From positions 1 to 64,000 of the forward strand of contig JAJZRG010000001.1 in NCBI GenBank assembly GCA_021802825.1: a stretch of 64,000 nucleotides of DNA, written 5' to 3'. Shown one piece after another: positions 52,838 to 63,945 of the stretch; the first letter of the stretch is position 1, and each line of letters starts with the position of its first letter. The notes beneath the pieces are model-generated. The model was given only the letters and a program-made list of their open reading frames with translations. It was not told the DNA's origin and searched no databases. A program made the position numbers and the translations under genes. This DNA is from Chloroflexota bacterium (GTDB taxonomy: Bacteria > Chloroflexota > Limnocylindria > Limnocylindrales > CSP1-4).

Positions 52838-53991
52838 AGTACCTCGACGAGTATCGCGACCCCGTGCTCGCCAAGAAGCTCCTGGCCGAGATCCACCGGA
52901 TCACGACGCGGCCGTGGACGCTCATGGAGGTCTGCGGCGGCCAGACCCACACGATCGTCAAGCAGGGGATCGACGAGGCGCTGCCCGAGGGCGTCCGGAT
53001 GATCCACGGGCCCGGCTGCCCCGTCTGCGTGACCCCGCTCGAGCAGGTGGACAAGGCCCTCGCGATCGCCGCCCGCCCCGACGTCATCTTCACCAGCTAT
53101 GGCGACATGCTGCGCGTGCCGGGCTCCACCACTGACCTGCTCGCCCTCAAGGCCCGCGGCGCCGACGTGCGGATTGTGTACAGCCCGCTGGACGCGGTGA
53201 AGATCGCGCTCGCGAACCCCGCCAAGCAGGTGGTGTTCTTCGCCGTGGGCTTCGAGACCACCGCGCCCGCCAACGCGATGGCAGTGGCCGAGTGCGCCCG
53301 GCGCGGCATCGACAACTTCAGCGTCCTCGTCTCGCACGTCCTGGTGCCGCCCGCGATGACCGCGCTGCTCGACTCGCCCACGAACCAGGTAAAGGGGTTT
53401 CTGGCCGCCGGCCACGTGTGCGCGATCATGGGCTGGACCGAGTACGAGCCGATCGCCGCCAAGTACCGCGTCCCGATCGTCGTGACCGGCTTCGAGCCGC
53501 TCGACCTGCTCGAGGGGATCTACATGGCGGTCCTCCAGCTCGAGGAGGGGCGGTTCGAGGTGGAGAACCAGTACACCCGCGCCGTCACCCGCGAGGGCGT
53601 GCCGCTGGCCCAGCAGCAGGTGCTCAAGGTGTTCGAGGTGGGACCGCGCAAGTGGCGCGGCGTTGGCGAGATCCCGATGTCCGGCTACCGGCTGCGTGCC
53701 GAGTACGCCCGCTTCGACGCCGAGGAGAAGTTCGACGTCGGCGACATCAACACCAACGAGCACCCGGCGTGCATCGCGGGCGCCATCCTGACCGGTGACA
53801 AGCTGCCGCTCGACTGCACCGCGTACGGGACGCTGTGCTCGCCGCAGAAGCCGCTGGGCGCGCCGATGGTATCGTCCGAGGGCACCTGCGCGGCGTTCTA
53901 CACGGCCGGTCGCGGGCTCAACACCGCTGGCGGCCTCGCGCCCGTGATGCCGCTGATCCAGGTGGCGCCCGGCGCGGAGGGCGCGCGATGA
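52834..53991 (+). CDS. hypD: [NiFe]-hydrogenase maturation protein HypD
   Basis: 385 residues, ATG at 52834 overlapping hypC (ATGA). [33 protein letters not shown] with the paired Cys, [22 protein letters not shown] and the C-terminal [4Fe-4S] Cys residues ([36 protein letters not shown]) are all present. It forms with HypC the scaffold on which Fe(CN)2CO is assembled. Confidence 0.97.
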   Translation: MKYLDEYRDPVLAKKLLAEIHRITTRPWTLMEVCGGQTHTIVKQGIDEALPEGVRMIHGPGCPVCVTPLEQVDKALAIAARPDVIFTSYGDMLRVPGSTTDLLALKARGADVRIVYSPLDAVKIALANPAKQVVFFAVGFETTAPANAMAVAECARRGIDNFSVLVSHVLVPPAMTALLDSPTNQVKGFLAAGHVCAIMGWTEYEPIAAKYRVPIVVTGFEPLDLLEGIYMAVLQLEEGRFEVENQYTRAVTREGVPLAQQQVLKVFEVGPRKWRGVGEIPMSGYRLRAEYARFDAEEKFDVGDINTNEHPACIAGAILTGDKLPLDCTAYGTLCSPQKPLGAPMVSSEGTCAAFYTAGRGLNTAGGLAPVMPLIQVAPGAEGAR

Positions 53992-55067
53992 CCGCCCAGC
54001 CCGAGCCGCTGGTCACGATCGACGCCGAGGGAGTTGCCTGCCCGGCACCGATCCCCGAGGACCAGCGCGTCATCCTTGGCCACGGCTCCGGTGGCCAGCT
54101 CTCCGCGGCCCTGATGCGCGACCTGCTGGGCCCCGCGCTGGCGTCGGCGTCGCCCGGCGGCGCGCTCAACGACGCGGCGGTCATCGACATCGGCGGCGCG
54201 CGGCTCGCGTTCACCACCGACTCCTTCGTCGTGTCGCCCATCCGGTTCCCGGGCGGCGACATCGGCGAGCTGGCGGTGAACGGCACGCTCAACGACCTCG
54301 CGATGATGGGCGCCGCGCCGGTCGCGATCAGCCTCGCCTACGTGATCGAGGAGGGGCTGCCGCTCGAGGAGCTGCGGACGATCACGATGTCCGCGGCCGC
54401 GGCGGCGCGCAAGGCGGGCGCCAAGATCGTCACCGGGGACACCAAGGTGGTGGGTCGCGGGGCGGCCGACCGGCTGTTCGTCAACACGGCGGGGATCGGC
54501 CTGGTGCGCGAGGGCGTGGCGCCAGCCGCCGATCGCGCCCGCCCCGGCGACGCCGTGATCCTGTCGGGCCCGATCGGGCTCCACGGCGTGGCGATCATGA
54601 GCGTCCGCGAGGGGCTCGAGTTCGAGGTCGAGATCGCGTCGGACACCCAGTCGCTGGCCGGGCTGGCGGCGGCGATCACCGCGGTCGAGCCCGGCGTCCA
54701 CGTCCTCCGAGACCCCACGCGCGGCGGCCTGTCGTCCGCGCTCAACGAAATCGCCCAGGCGTCGGGTGTGGGCATGGTCCTCGACGAGCCGGCGATCCCG
54801 ATTCCCGGGCCCGTCCGGGCCGCCTGCGAGTTCCTGGGCCTCGACCCGCTCCACGTCGCCAACGAGGGCAAGCTGGTCGCGATCGTCCCGGCCACGTCGG
54901 CCGATGCCGTGCTGGCGGCCATGCGAGCCACGCCCGAGGGCGCGGAGGCCTCGCGGATCGGCATGGTCGTCGCGGAGCACCCGGGCATGGTCACGATGCG
55001 CACGATCGTCGGCAGCGAGCGGATCGTGGACATGCTGGTGGGGGAGCAGCTTCCCCGCATCTGCTAG
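53988..55067 (+). CDS. hypE: [NiFe]-hydrogenase maturation protein HypE
   Basis: 359 residues, ATG at 53988 overlapping hypD (ATGA). PurM-like ATPase: [82 protein letters not shown]. The C-terminus ends PRIC, the Cys that is carbamoylated by HypF and dehydrated to thiocyanate. The first 25 residues are a short extension. hypA and hypB are not in the window. Confidence 0.97.
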   Translation: MTAQPEPLVTIDAEGVACPAPIPEDQRVILGHGSGGQLSAALMRDLLGPALASASPGGALNDAAVIDIGGARLAFTTDSFVVSPIRFPGGDIGELAVNGTLNDLAMMGAAPVAISLAYVIEEGLPLEELRTITMSAAAAARKAGAKIVTGDTKVVGRGAADRLFVNTAGIGLVREGVAPAADRARPGDAVILSGPIGLHGVAIMSVREGLEFEVEIASDTQSLAGLAAAITAVEPGVHVLRDPTRGGLSSALNEIAQASGVGMVLDEPAIPIPGPVRAACEFLGLDPLHVANEGKLVAIVPATSADAVLAAMRATPEGAEASRIGMVVAEHPGMVTMRTIVGSERIVDMLVGEQLPRIC

Positions 55068-55175
55068 GCAGGTCCCGTGGCGGGCACATCGAGTTGTCGC
55101 GCTGGAAGCCATGAATCGACCGATCAGGCGCGAATACATGGCCTGCGGTGCCACACCGTGGAGTGCGAGACGCTC

Positions 55176-56147
55176 TCAGACGGGTTCGCTGGTCGCCGCT
55201 CGCGCAGCCCCGGACCGGGCCGGCAGCAGTGTTGCCGCGCCGATCCCCGCGAGCACCAGCCCGAACCCGGCCAGGTCCGCGAGCCCGAGCTGCTCGTGGA
55301 GGAGCAGCGCGCCCGCCAGGAGCCCCACGACGGGCGTGGCGAGGAACCCCATGGCCGAGGAGATCGGTCCGAGCGAGCGCGTGATCGACTGGCTCGCCCA
55401 GAACGCGAAGGCCGTCGCCAGCGGGCCGCTGTAGAGCAGCACGGCGACGGCCGCCGGCCCCCACCGGATCGCCCGGCCCGGCTCCACGAGCAGCGTGGCC
55501 GCCAGCACCGGCAGCAGCGCGACCAGCAGCATCCAGGGCTGGAGATCGAGCGGTGAGGACCGCCAGTGGTGGCGCCGGATGTGGATCGTCACGATCGCCC
55601 ACAGCACGCCGTTGCCGACCAGCGCCAGCGTGCCGGCGAGCTCGGCCGGGACCCCCCAGTCGATGACCGACGGGTTGACCAGGATCACGATGCCGACCAC
55701 GCCCAGCGCGAGGCCGAGCAGCTCGTTCCGCCGGGGCGCCGCCCGGAACCGGAGCCAGAGCAGCGCCGCAACCCAGAGCGGCATCGTGTAGACGAGCACC
55801 GACGACCGGCCTGCCGGCACGGCCTGGAGGGCGAAGTTCATGATCAAGACGCCGGCGGCCATCTGGAGCAGGGCCACCGATAGGATGACCGGCGCATCCT
55901 CGCGGGGCGGCCGGCGGAGGTGGCGTCCTGGGGCCAGGATGGCCAACATCGTGAGCAGCGCGGTCGCGAGGCGCAGCGAGGCGTAGGCGAGCGGCGGGAA
56001 GTAGCGCAGGCCCTCCTTGACCACCACCCAGTGCACGCCCCACACCAGGGACAGCAGCACCAGGAGCGCGAGGGCGGCGGGTCGGCTGTGGACGGAGCTC
56101 GAGGGTCCTCGCGGCCGGCCAGCGGCGGCAGTCACGTCGGCAGTCAA
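55176..56147 (-). CDS. EamA/DMT-family transporter
   Basis: 323 residues if started at the TTG at 56147; the GTG at 56135 is an alternative and neither has a clear ribosome-binding site. Ten membrane helices in two EamA repeats: LALLVLLSLVWGVHWVVVKEGLRYFPPLAYASLR and later GTLALVGNGVLWAIVTIHIRRHH with LYSGPLATAFAFWASQSITRSLGPISSAMGFLATPVVGLLAGALLLHE. Likely a drug/metabolite exporter of unknown substrate. Confidence 0.9.
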   Translation of the reverse strand: MTADVTAAAGRPRGPSSSVHSRPAALALLVLLSLVWGVHWVVVKEGLRYFPPLAYASLRLATALLTMLAILAPGRHLRRPPREDAPVILSVALLQMAAGVLIMNFALQAVPAGRSSVLVYTMPLWVAALLWLRFRAAPRRNELLGLALGVVGIVILVNPSVIDWGVPAELAGTLALVGNGVLWAIVTIHIRRHHWRSSPLDLQPWMLLVALLPVLAATLLVEPGRAIRWGPAAVAVLLYSGPLATAFAFWASQSITRSLGPISSAMGFLATPVVGLLAGALLLHEQLGLADLAGFGLVLAGIGAATLLPARSGAARAATSEPV

Positions 56148-56201
56148 GATGTGGCACCGGCTTGGTCCAGCCGCGGGGCCCCGATCACAGCCCAGCCAGA
56201 G

Positions 56202-56609
56202 CTAGCGCGCGCGGGTCGCGAGTAGCAGGGAGACCACTCGGCCGATCCCGTACCCGATCATCACCGGGCCCATGAACCAGACCGTCGCCACGACGCCCGT
56301 GAAGAAGTCGGGCGGCACGGGGCGGCCCGCCAGGTTGGAGATCCCCAGGATCGCGAACATCCCGCCGGTCACGCCGACCAGCGTCGCGAACAGGCCCGTC
56401 CAGCCGCGGGTCGCGATCCCCGCGATGGCGCCCGCCGCCAGGAGGATCAGCGGCGAGGTGAAGACCATGGTGCTGGCGCACGTGCCCTCGAACCTGGGCT
56501 GGCCGACGCAGCCCAGGTTGGCGCCGCCGAACACAGACACCGGGCAGGCCACGAAGGCGACACCTAGCGCTATGAGGTCGCGTGCGAAGGATGCGATGGA
56601 GCTTTTCAT
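56202..56609 (-). CDS. Small membrane protein, about four helices
   Basis: 135 residues, ATG at 56609 with GGAGG at 9 bp. Hydrophobic segments at about residues 8-30, 48-66, 72-96 and 110-130 (for example GLFATLVGVTGGMFAILGISNLAG and GVVATVWFMGPVMIGYGIGRVVS). Two Cys (GANLGCVGQPRFEGTCAST) lie in the first outer loop. Not recognised. Confidence 0.72.
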   Translation of the reverse strand: MKSSIASFARDLIALGVAFVACPVSVFGGANLGCVGQPRFEGTCASTMVFTSPLILLAAGAIAGIATRGWTGLFATLVGVTGGMFAILGISNLAGRPVPPDFFTGVVATVWFMGPVMIGYGIGRVVSLLLATRAR

Positions 56610-56685
56610 GCGGCCAGCACCTCCGTCCGCAGCATAGACGGATGCCTGCGCCGTGTTTGGCCGCTCCGGCGTGGCATGCCAGGAG

Positions 56686-56970
56686 CTACAGGCCCCAGCG
56701 CTCCTCGACGGCCTCGTCCTCCACCAGCCGCAGCAGGTCCACGGTGCTCGCGAGCTGCGAGTTGTGGAGCCGGCGGGCGACGTCGAGCAGGTCGAAGACC
56801 GCCTCGTCGGCGACCGTTCCTCGCGAGTAGCTCGTCCCCCGTGACTCGCCGCACGGGCCCAGGTCCCCACTTTCCGGAAGGAACGAACAGCGAGGCCCCG
56901 TTTGGGGCGCCGAGCCGTGCAACGGGCGGGCACCTGGGCGCGGACGCCGCTCGAGGACGGGTCCGGTCAC
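56686..56970 (-). CDS. Doubtful small ORF
   Basis: 94 codons from a GTG at 56970. The last 45 residues (DEAVFDLLDVARRLHNSQ ... LVEDEAVEERWGL) look like a real helical protein, but the first half is Pro/Arg/Gly-rich and no start with a ribosome-binding site is close to the good part. It may be a truncated gene or a short gene with an unusual start. Confidence 0.3.
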   Translation of the reverse strand: MTGPVLERRPRPGARPLHGSAPQTGPRCSFLPESGDLGPCGESRGTSYSRGTVADEAVFDLLDVARRLHNSQLASTVDLLRLVEDEAVEERWGL

Positions 56971-57169
56971 CGATCACGCGGCGGAGCCTCGAATCGCCCG
57001 TCTTGTTCGGAAGGTCCGAAAAGTCGGGGCCGACGAGCCCGAATCGCTGTCGCGGCCAGCTGCGGCACCGACTGCGACCGAGGCGTGTGCCGCCCGACGC
57101 GTTCCGCCCCGGACGCCCACCCGTGCGAAACTGGCCACCCGCCCCCGAACCCTCGACTCCTCAGGAACC

Positions 57170-58804
57170 GTGTCCCGCAGCAGCGTCCGACTCCGACCCT
57201 GGCAGCACGCGGCCGTCGCCCGCTTCGCGGCCTCCCCGCACCCCGACTTCCTCGCCGTCGCCACGCCCGGCGCCGGCAAGACGACGTTCGCGCTCGCCGC
57301 CCTGCGCACCGCGCTGGCCAAGCGGCCGGGCCGCGTCGTGGTCGTGGCGCCCACCGCCCACCTCAAGGTCCAGTGGGCAGCCGCGGCAGCGAGACTCGGC
57401 CTCCACCTCGACCCAGCGTGGACGCCGTCCGACGGGCCGATGCCGCCCGACATGCACGGCGTCGTGACCAGCTACCAGCAGGTGTCGATGTCGGCCGACG
57501 CCATCCGCGCCCAGGCGACCGGCGCCCATGTCGTGCTCGACGAGGTGCACCACGCGGGCGAGGACCAGGCCTGGGGCGACGCGCTCCGCCACGCGTTCGC
57601 GCCCACGCACCGCCGGCTGTCGCTCTCGGGCACGCCGTTCCGGTCGGACACGCGCGCCATCCCCTTCGTGCGCTACGAGGCCGACGAGGCCGTGCCCGAC
57701 TTCGAGTACGGCTACGGCGACGCCCTGCGCGACGGCCGGGTCGTGCGCCCGGTCTATTTCCCGCGCACCGGCGGCGAGATGGAATGGAGCGCGCCCGACG
57801 GCGTGGTCCACAGCGCCACGTTCGACGACTCGCTCGCGAGCCAGCTCGCCAACCAGCGGCTGCGGACCGCGCTGTCGCTCGATGGGGAGTGGCTGCCGTC
57901 GGTCCTGCGCGAGGCCGTGGCGCGGCTCGAGGCGGTCCGCAGGCACCAGCCCGACGCGGGCGGACTCGTCATCGCGATGGACCAGGACCACGCGCGGGGC
58001 ATCGTGACGCTGCTCCGGCGCGAGGTGGGCGTGGGCGCCACGGTCGTGACCTCGGACGATCCCGACGCGTCCGTGAAGATCGCCGCCTTCGCCGCGGGCC
58101 ACGAGCCGTGGCTGGTCGCCGTGCGGATGGTCAGCGAGGGCGTGGACATCCCTCGCCTGCGCGTGGGCGTGTACGCGACCACTGTGACCACGGACCTGTA
58201 CTTCCGCCAGGCGGTCGGGCGGTTTGTGCGCTGGGTGCCCGGGATCCGCGACCAGCGCGCCTGGCTGTTCATCCCCGACGACCTGCGGCTGCGCACGCGA
58301 GCCTCGGAGATCGCCGAGCAGCGCCGCCACTCGCTGCGGCGCGTCGCGCGGCCGGGCGAGGATGACGATCCCGACGCGCAGCGCCGCGCGGAGGCGGCCG
58401 AGCTGGCGGCGGGGGAGCAGCTCTCGCTGTTCGCCGCGCTGTCAGCGGTCGCTGTGGGCGACGCGTCCACGGGCGAGGCGTGGAGCGAGCCGCTGCCGGG
58501 CGAGTGGGATGACGGCGCCGACCCCTCGATCGAGCTCGAGCTCGGGCCGCCCCCGCCGCTCGTGGCGCCGCCCACCGGCCTGGTCCTCGACGGGCCGACG
58601 CGGCGCGCCGTGAAGGACCGGCTCCGCCTGGCCAACGCCGAGGCGGCGAAGGACATCGCGCGCTGGTCGGCGATGGGCTACGCGGCCGTCAACCTGGAGC
58701 TCAACCGCTCGGCCGGCATCCGACGCGTCACCGAGGCCACCGAGGCCCAGCTCCAGACGCGCCTCCAGGCCGCCCGACGCTGGCAGTGGCGCCTGGGGAA
58801 GTAG
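57170..58804 (+). CDS. SF2 DEAD/DEAH-box helicase
   Basis: 544 residues from a GTG at 57170. The first RecA domain has the Q-like LRPWQHAAVARF, Walker A ATPGAGKTTFA (residues 31-41), VVAPTAHLKVQW, DEVHH (about 123) and SGTPFRSD. The second has VSEGVDIPRLRVGVYATTVTTDLYFRQAVGRFVR. The C-terminal 150 residues are acidic then helical and not recognised. Such DEAH proteins (UvrB/RAD25-like) translocate on DNA; a repair role is possible. No nuclease or methylase neighbour suggests a restriction system. Confidence 0.9.
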   Translation: MSRSSVRLRPWQHAAVARFAASPHPDFLAVATPGAGKTTFALAALRTALAKRPGRVVVVAPTAHLKVQWAAAAARLGLHLDPAWTPSDGPMPPDMHGVVTSYQQVSMSADAIRAQATGAHVVLDEVHHAGEDQAWGDALRHAFAPTHRRLSLSGTPFRSDTRAIPFVRYEADEAVPDFEYGYGDALRDGRVVRPVYFPRTGGEMEWSAPDGVVHSATFDDSLASQLANQRLRTALSLDGEWLPSVLREAVARLEAVRRHQPDAGGLVIAMDQDHARGIVTLLRREVGVGATVVTSDDPDASVKIAAFAAGHEPWLVAVRMVSEGVDIPRLRVGVYATTVTTDLYFRQAVGRFVRWVPGIRDQRAWLFIPDDLRLRTRASEIAEQRRHSLRRVARPGEDDDPDAQRRAEAAELAAGEQLSLFAALSAVAVGDASTGEAWSEPLPGEWDDGADPSIELELGPPPPLVAPPTGLVLDGPTRRAVKDRLRLANAEAAKDIARWSAMGYAAVNLELNRSAGIRRVTEATEAQLQTRLQAARRWQWRLGK

Positions 58805-58939
58805 GCCCGCGGGTGCTGCGGCGACGCCCAGCCGGCCCGCCGAGGGGACTGGGGATCGATATGCTGGCTGGCGACGCCGGGAGCGCCAGCATCACGCGGA
58901 GGGCGCCCGTGCACCGCTGATCGCCAGGTGAGCTCGCCC

Positions 58940-60211
58940 ATGTCGATGGACACGTGGATCACGGCTGCTGTCTTCGTCGTCGTCTACGGCCTCATCGTCA
59001 TCGATCGCTGGGATCGGACGCTGCTGGCGATGATCGGCGGCCTCCTGGTCGTCCTCCTGGGCATCCTCGACCAGCAGCAGGCCTTCGCCGCGGTTGACCT
59101 CAACGTCATCTTCCTGCTCGTCGGGATGATGGTGATCGCCGCGGTACTCGCCAAGACCGGCTTCTTCGACTGGCTGGCGATCCGGTCCGTCCGCCTGTCC
59201 GACGGCCACCCGATCCGGCTGCTGCTGATCCTGTCGCTGGTGACCGCGATCGTGTCCGCGTTCATCGACAACGTGACCACGGTCGTCCTGATGACGCCGA
59301 TCACGCTGTCGGTGGCGAAGCGGCTCGAGATCTCCTCGAAGCCGTACCTGATCGCGCTGATCTTCGCCTCCAACATCGGCGGGACGGCCACGCTCATTGG
59401 CGACCCGCCCAACATCCTAATCGGCTCGGCAGCAGGGCTCGGATTCGACGCGTTCCTCACGAACCTGGCACCCGTGGTCGCTCTCGTGTTCATCGTCTTC
59501 TGCGGGATCATGTGGCTCTCGTTCCGGACCCATCTGCGGGTTCCCGACGAGCGGCGCCTGGCCGCGGTTGAGCGGACCGAGGAGAACACCATCAAGGACC
59601 GGGGCCTGCTGGTCCGGGCGCTGATCGTGACCGGCGCCACGATCGTCGGGTTTCTGCTCCACTCGGTCCTCGGCATCCAGCCGGCGACGGTCGCGCTGCT
59701 CGGGGCTGCCGTGCTGATGCTCGTCGGCGGTCTGGACGTGCACCGGACGCTGAAGGAAGTCGAGTGGTCCACGCTGTTCTTCTTCGTCGGCCTGTTCATC
59801 CTCGTCGAGGCGCTGATCAAGGTGGGGATCATCGGCTCGATTGCCGACGAGCTCGCGCGCCTCACCGCCGGCCAAGCCGCGGTCGCGACGCTGGGGACGC
59901 TGTGGTTCTCCGCGGCGGTCTCGGCGGTCGTGGACAACATCCCGTACACCGCGACCGCTATCCCGATCGTGGAGCGCCTGGGCGCGGGCGGGATCCCGAT
60001 CGAGCCCCTGTGGTGGGCGCTCGCGCTGGGGGCATGCCTCGGTGGCAACCTCACGATCGTGGGCGCGTCGGCGAACGTTGTGGTCGCCAACATCTCCGAC
60101 CGTGCGGGCGAGCCGATCCGGTTCGTCGAGTTCGTGAAGTACGGCACCGCGGTCGTGGTCGCGTCGCTCGTCGTCTGCACCGCGTACCTGTGGGTGCGCT
60201 ACCTCGCCTGA
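58940..60211 (+). CDS. ArsB/NhaD-type ion permease (IT superfamily)
   Basis: 423 residues, ATG at 58940 with AGGTGA at 8 bp; a GTG at 58928 is possible. About eleven membrane helices in two repeats. Signature segments are VTAIVSAFIDNVTTVVLMTPIT, IFASNIGGTATLIGDPPNILIG, and in the second half VSAVVDNIPYTATAIPIVE with LGGNLTIVGASANVVVA. The family includes arsenite exporters, Na+/H+ antiporters and dicarboxylate carriers; the substrate cannot be told. No arsR or arsC is near. Confidence 0.9.
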   Translation: MSMDTWITAAVFVVVYGLIVIDRWDRTLLAMIGGLLVVLLGILDQQQAFAAVDLNVIFLLVGMMVIAAVLAKTGFFDWLAIRSVRLSDGHPIRLLLILSLVTAIVSAFIDNVTTVVLMTPITLSVAKRLEISSKPYLIALIFASNIGGTATLIGDPPNILIGSAAGLGFDAFLTNLAPVVALVFIVFCGIMWLSFRTHLRVPDERRLAAVERTEENTIKDRGLLVRALIVTGATIVGFLLHSVLGIQPATVALLGAAVLMLVGGLDVHRTLKEVEWSTLFFFVGLFILVEALIKVGIIGSIADELARLTAGQAAVATLGTLWFSAAVSAVVDNIPYTATAIPIVERLGAGGIPIEPLWWALALGACLGGNLTIVGASANVVVANISDRAGEPIRFVEFVKYGTAVVVASLVVCTAYLWVRYLA

Positions 60212-60239
60212 CGACGTCCGGCGTGGGGGACATTGCGGA

Positions 60240-60259
60240 GCCCCTCCCGGAGGAGGGGC
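60240..60259 (+). terminator. Hairpin after the permease gene
   Basis: GCCCCTCC-CGGA-GGAGGGGC, an 8-bp stem 28 bp after the stop, without a T-run. First of two adjacent hairpins between convergent genes. Confidence 0.55.
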
Positions 60260-60278
60260 CCCGATGCCAGTTGCACTG

Positions 60279-60301
60279 ATGGGTCGGCGGTGCCGACCCA
60301 T
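60279..60301. terminator. Second hairpin between convergent permease genes
   Basis: ATGGGTCGGC-GGT-GCCGACCCAT, a perfect 10-bp stem 10 bp after the NCS1 gene's stop on the other strand. Probably acts in both directions with the hairpin at 60240. Confidence 0.6.
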
Positions 60302-60311
60302 GTGGTGGACC

Positions 60312-61862
<1,551 letters not shown>

Positions 61863-62346
61863 TGAGCCTCCTCCCGCGTGGGTTGACCGGCGCCTCGCAC
61901 CTTCAACGGGCGGCGATCCAGCTCCCCATGGTCCCGGAACCCTCCAGCCCGTGCTCTCACAGGCTCCTCCGGGAGCGGGCGCGCGAGGCGCACCCTGGGG
62001 TCAGGCACCGAGGCCCCCGGGGATCGGCAGGGAGGGGGCGGCAGTCGTGGTGCAGGCAGGGGCCGGGCTCGCATGGCCGCACGACTGGGCGTCGAGACGG
62101 CTCGGAGGCTTGGCGGCCGATGCCTGGTGCACGTTCACCCTTGCACGATCGCGGACCTCGACGACTGGACGTCGCGAGTAGGCCCGGCCTTTGGCCCCCA
62201 CGGCCGCTGGTGGACCTTGGGCCGGATTGTGCGCCGCCGGGCGCCTGCTGTCTTGCCCGTCGCGCATCGCCCCGTCGCGCGCCCCCGGACGCCTGCTGTC
62301 TCGCCCTCGCGCACGGCTCGCGGTGGCTATGTCGCGTCGCCGCGTG
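61863..62346. other. Gene-free stretch upstream of the NCS1 gene
   Basis: No supported gene. A near-repeat around CGCCTGCTGTCT occurs at about 62240 and 62290. The palindrome array begins at 62347. Confidence 0.45.
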
Positions 62347-62499
62347 CGGTGACCCACGGTCACCAAAGTCCGGCCTGCCGGCTCGTTGGCCTTCGGTTTG
62401 GTGCACCAGGGTCACCACACGGCCTCCTTGGTGACGGTGCGTCACCAATCTCGCGCCGAACCGCCGACCAACCGCCGAATTGGTGACGCAGGGTCACCA
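62347..62499. repeat. Second array of four 19-bp palindromes (TGGTGAC-N5-GTCACCA)
   Basis: Units at 62347-62365 (first base C), 62399-62417 (left arm TGGTGCA), 62429-62447 and 62481-62499 (both perfect). Start-to-start distances are 52, 30 and 52 bp, closely matching the 31 and 51 bp seen in the array at 11556-11719. It lies between the preA terminator region and the NCS1 gene on the minus strand. The five-base centres differ between units, so the arms are what is conserved. Confidence 0.85.
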
Positions 62500-62548
62500 A
62501 CGGCGGATCAGAGCCATCCTCACGCAACGCCGGTCGCTGGACATGGGA

Positions 62549-62581
62549 CGGGCCCGGCCGCCTCCTCGACGACCGGGCCCG
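62549..62581 (-). terminator. Hairpin downstream of preA
   Basis: CGGGCCCGG (62549-62557) and CCGGGCCCG (62573-62581) pair over 9 bp, 16 bp after the preA stop. There is no T-run, so it may only stabilise the 3' end. Confidence 0.4.
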
Positions 62582-62596
62582 CCCGCTCCTCCCACC

Positions 62597-63724
62597 CTAC
62601 GCGGGCACGGTGCCGCGAGCGTAGCCCTCGGCCTCCTCCTCGTGCCCGCCGTGGTAATCGACATCGACGGGACGCCGGATCTCCGACTGGGCGACGACGC
62701 GATCGCGGCGCAGGCCCCGGAAGTCCTCGAGGCGCGTCCAGCCGCGGTCTGCATGGCGATCGAGGAACGCGGCCATCCCCTCGGTCAGGTCGCGGATGAC
62801 GTTGGGGCCGATCGCGTGGTCGAGCATGGCGGCTGTTGCCACCTGGACCGTGCCGCAGCCCAGCAGGAAGTAGTCGAGCGCCTGCGCCCAGCCGGACACG
62901 CCGCCTATGCCACTGAACTCGCGGTCCGGGAAGGCCTGGGTCAGCTCGGCCATCTTGGCCAGCGACAGGGGCAGGATCGCCGGGCCGCCCATCCCGCCCG
63001 GCGAGACCAGGCCGTCCACGTTGATCTCGAACTCGAGCGTGTCGGGGTCCACGAGCGGCAGCGCCGGGAAGGTGTTGGACGAGCTGATGGCGTCGGCGCC
63101 GCCGCGGAAGGTCGCCTCGGCCTCGTCCACGATCTTGGCGGTTGCGGGTGTCAGCTTGACCCACACCGGGACCGTCGCGACCGCCTTGACCGCCTGCGTC
63201 GAGACCGAGCACAGGACCGGGTCCTTGCCCACGTTGGCGCCCATGTCCACGCGGTCCATGTGCGGGCATGAGAAGTTGAGCTCGATGGCGTCGGCGCCGG
63301 CCTCCTGGACCGCGCGCGTCAGCGTCTGCCAGTGCTCGAACTCCTTGTCGTCGCCCGAGCCGGCCATGATCGAGGCCACCAGCACCCGGTCGGGCCAGTT
63401 GCGCTTGATCCGCTCGAGGCGGGGGACCCACCAGTCGACGGGCTTGTCGCTGATCAGCTCCCAGTTCCACGAGGCCATCAGCGTCGAGTCGGGCCGCTTC
63501 GCCATCGAGACCCGTCCCCCGGCCGCATCGCTGCGGAGGAACTTCGTCCTGGGTCCCGCCACGTTGACCACGGGGTGCATGCCGATGGTCTTGGTGACCA
63601 CGCCTCCCCAGCCTGCGTCGAAGGCGCGCTCGATGTTGCTCTCGGACTCGGTTGGTGGCGCAGAGGCGAGCAGGAAGGGGTTGGCGAAAGGGATTCCCGT
63701 GAAACGCGTGGACAGATCGGCCAC
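62597..63724 (-). CDS. preA: Dihydropyrimidine dehydrogenase subunit PreA-like, lacking the ferredoxin domain
   Basis: 375 residues from the ATG at 63724. FMN-binding DHOD-type barrel: LSTRFTGIPFANPFLLASAPPTESESNI, AGWGGVVTKTIG, VASIMAGSGDDKEF, ELNFSCPHMD with the catalytic Cys, WVKLTPATAKIVDEAEATFRGGADAISSSNT, GIGGVSGWAQALDYFLLGCGTVQVATA. E. coli PreA ends with a 2[4Fe-4S] ferredoxin domain; here the C-terminus (RPVDVDYHGGHEEEAEGYARGTVPA) has no Cys cluster. Electrons must therefore reach it from another protein. Likely role: reduction of uracil or thymine, in line with the NCS1 permease gene downstream. Confidence 0.88.
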   Translation of the reverse strand: MADLSTRFTGIPFANPFLLASAPPTESESNIERAFDAGWGGVVTKTIGMHPVVNVAGPRTKFLRSDAAGGRVSMAKRPDSTLMASWNWELISDKPVDWWVPRLERIKRNWPDRVLVASIMAGSGDDKEFEHWQTLTRAVQEAGADAIELNFSCPHMDRVDMGANVGKDPVLCSVSTQAVKAVATVPVWVKLTPATAKIVDEAEATFRGGADAISSSNTFPALPLVDPDTLEFEINVDGLVSPGGMGGPAILPLSLAKMAELTQAFPDREFSGIGGVSGWAQALDYFLLGCGTVQVATAAMLDHAIGPNVIRDLTEGMAAFLDRHADRGWTRLEDFRGLRRDRVVAQSEIRRPVDVDYHGGHEEEAEGYARGTVPA

Positions 63725-63945
63725 CGACTCGCTCCTCCTAACGCCGCGGACGCGGTGCGGCTGCGGAAGGCGGAATGGTCGAGCCGAACGGGCGGCGCGG
63801 CATAGGGCCGATGGTCACATCGGCCCCTCCCGCCCCCGGTACACTTCGCGATCGCCGACATCAAGGAGGGGCAGACCGCCGCCGACGGGGCGCGTGCCCG
63901 CCCGAACCAGCCGCCCAGCCGCCGGAGGAATCCAGGAGGCCCCCC

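Noticed and set aside
56606..56977. Alternative minus-strand frame over the doubtful small ORF
   Set aside because: Arg/Gly/Pro-rich without protein-like pattern; the frame at 56686-56970 is better, though itself weak.
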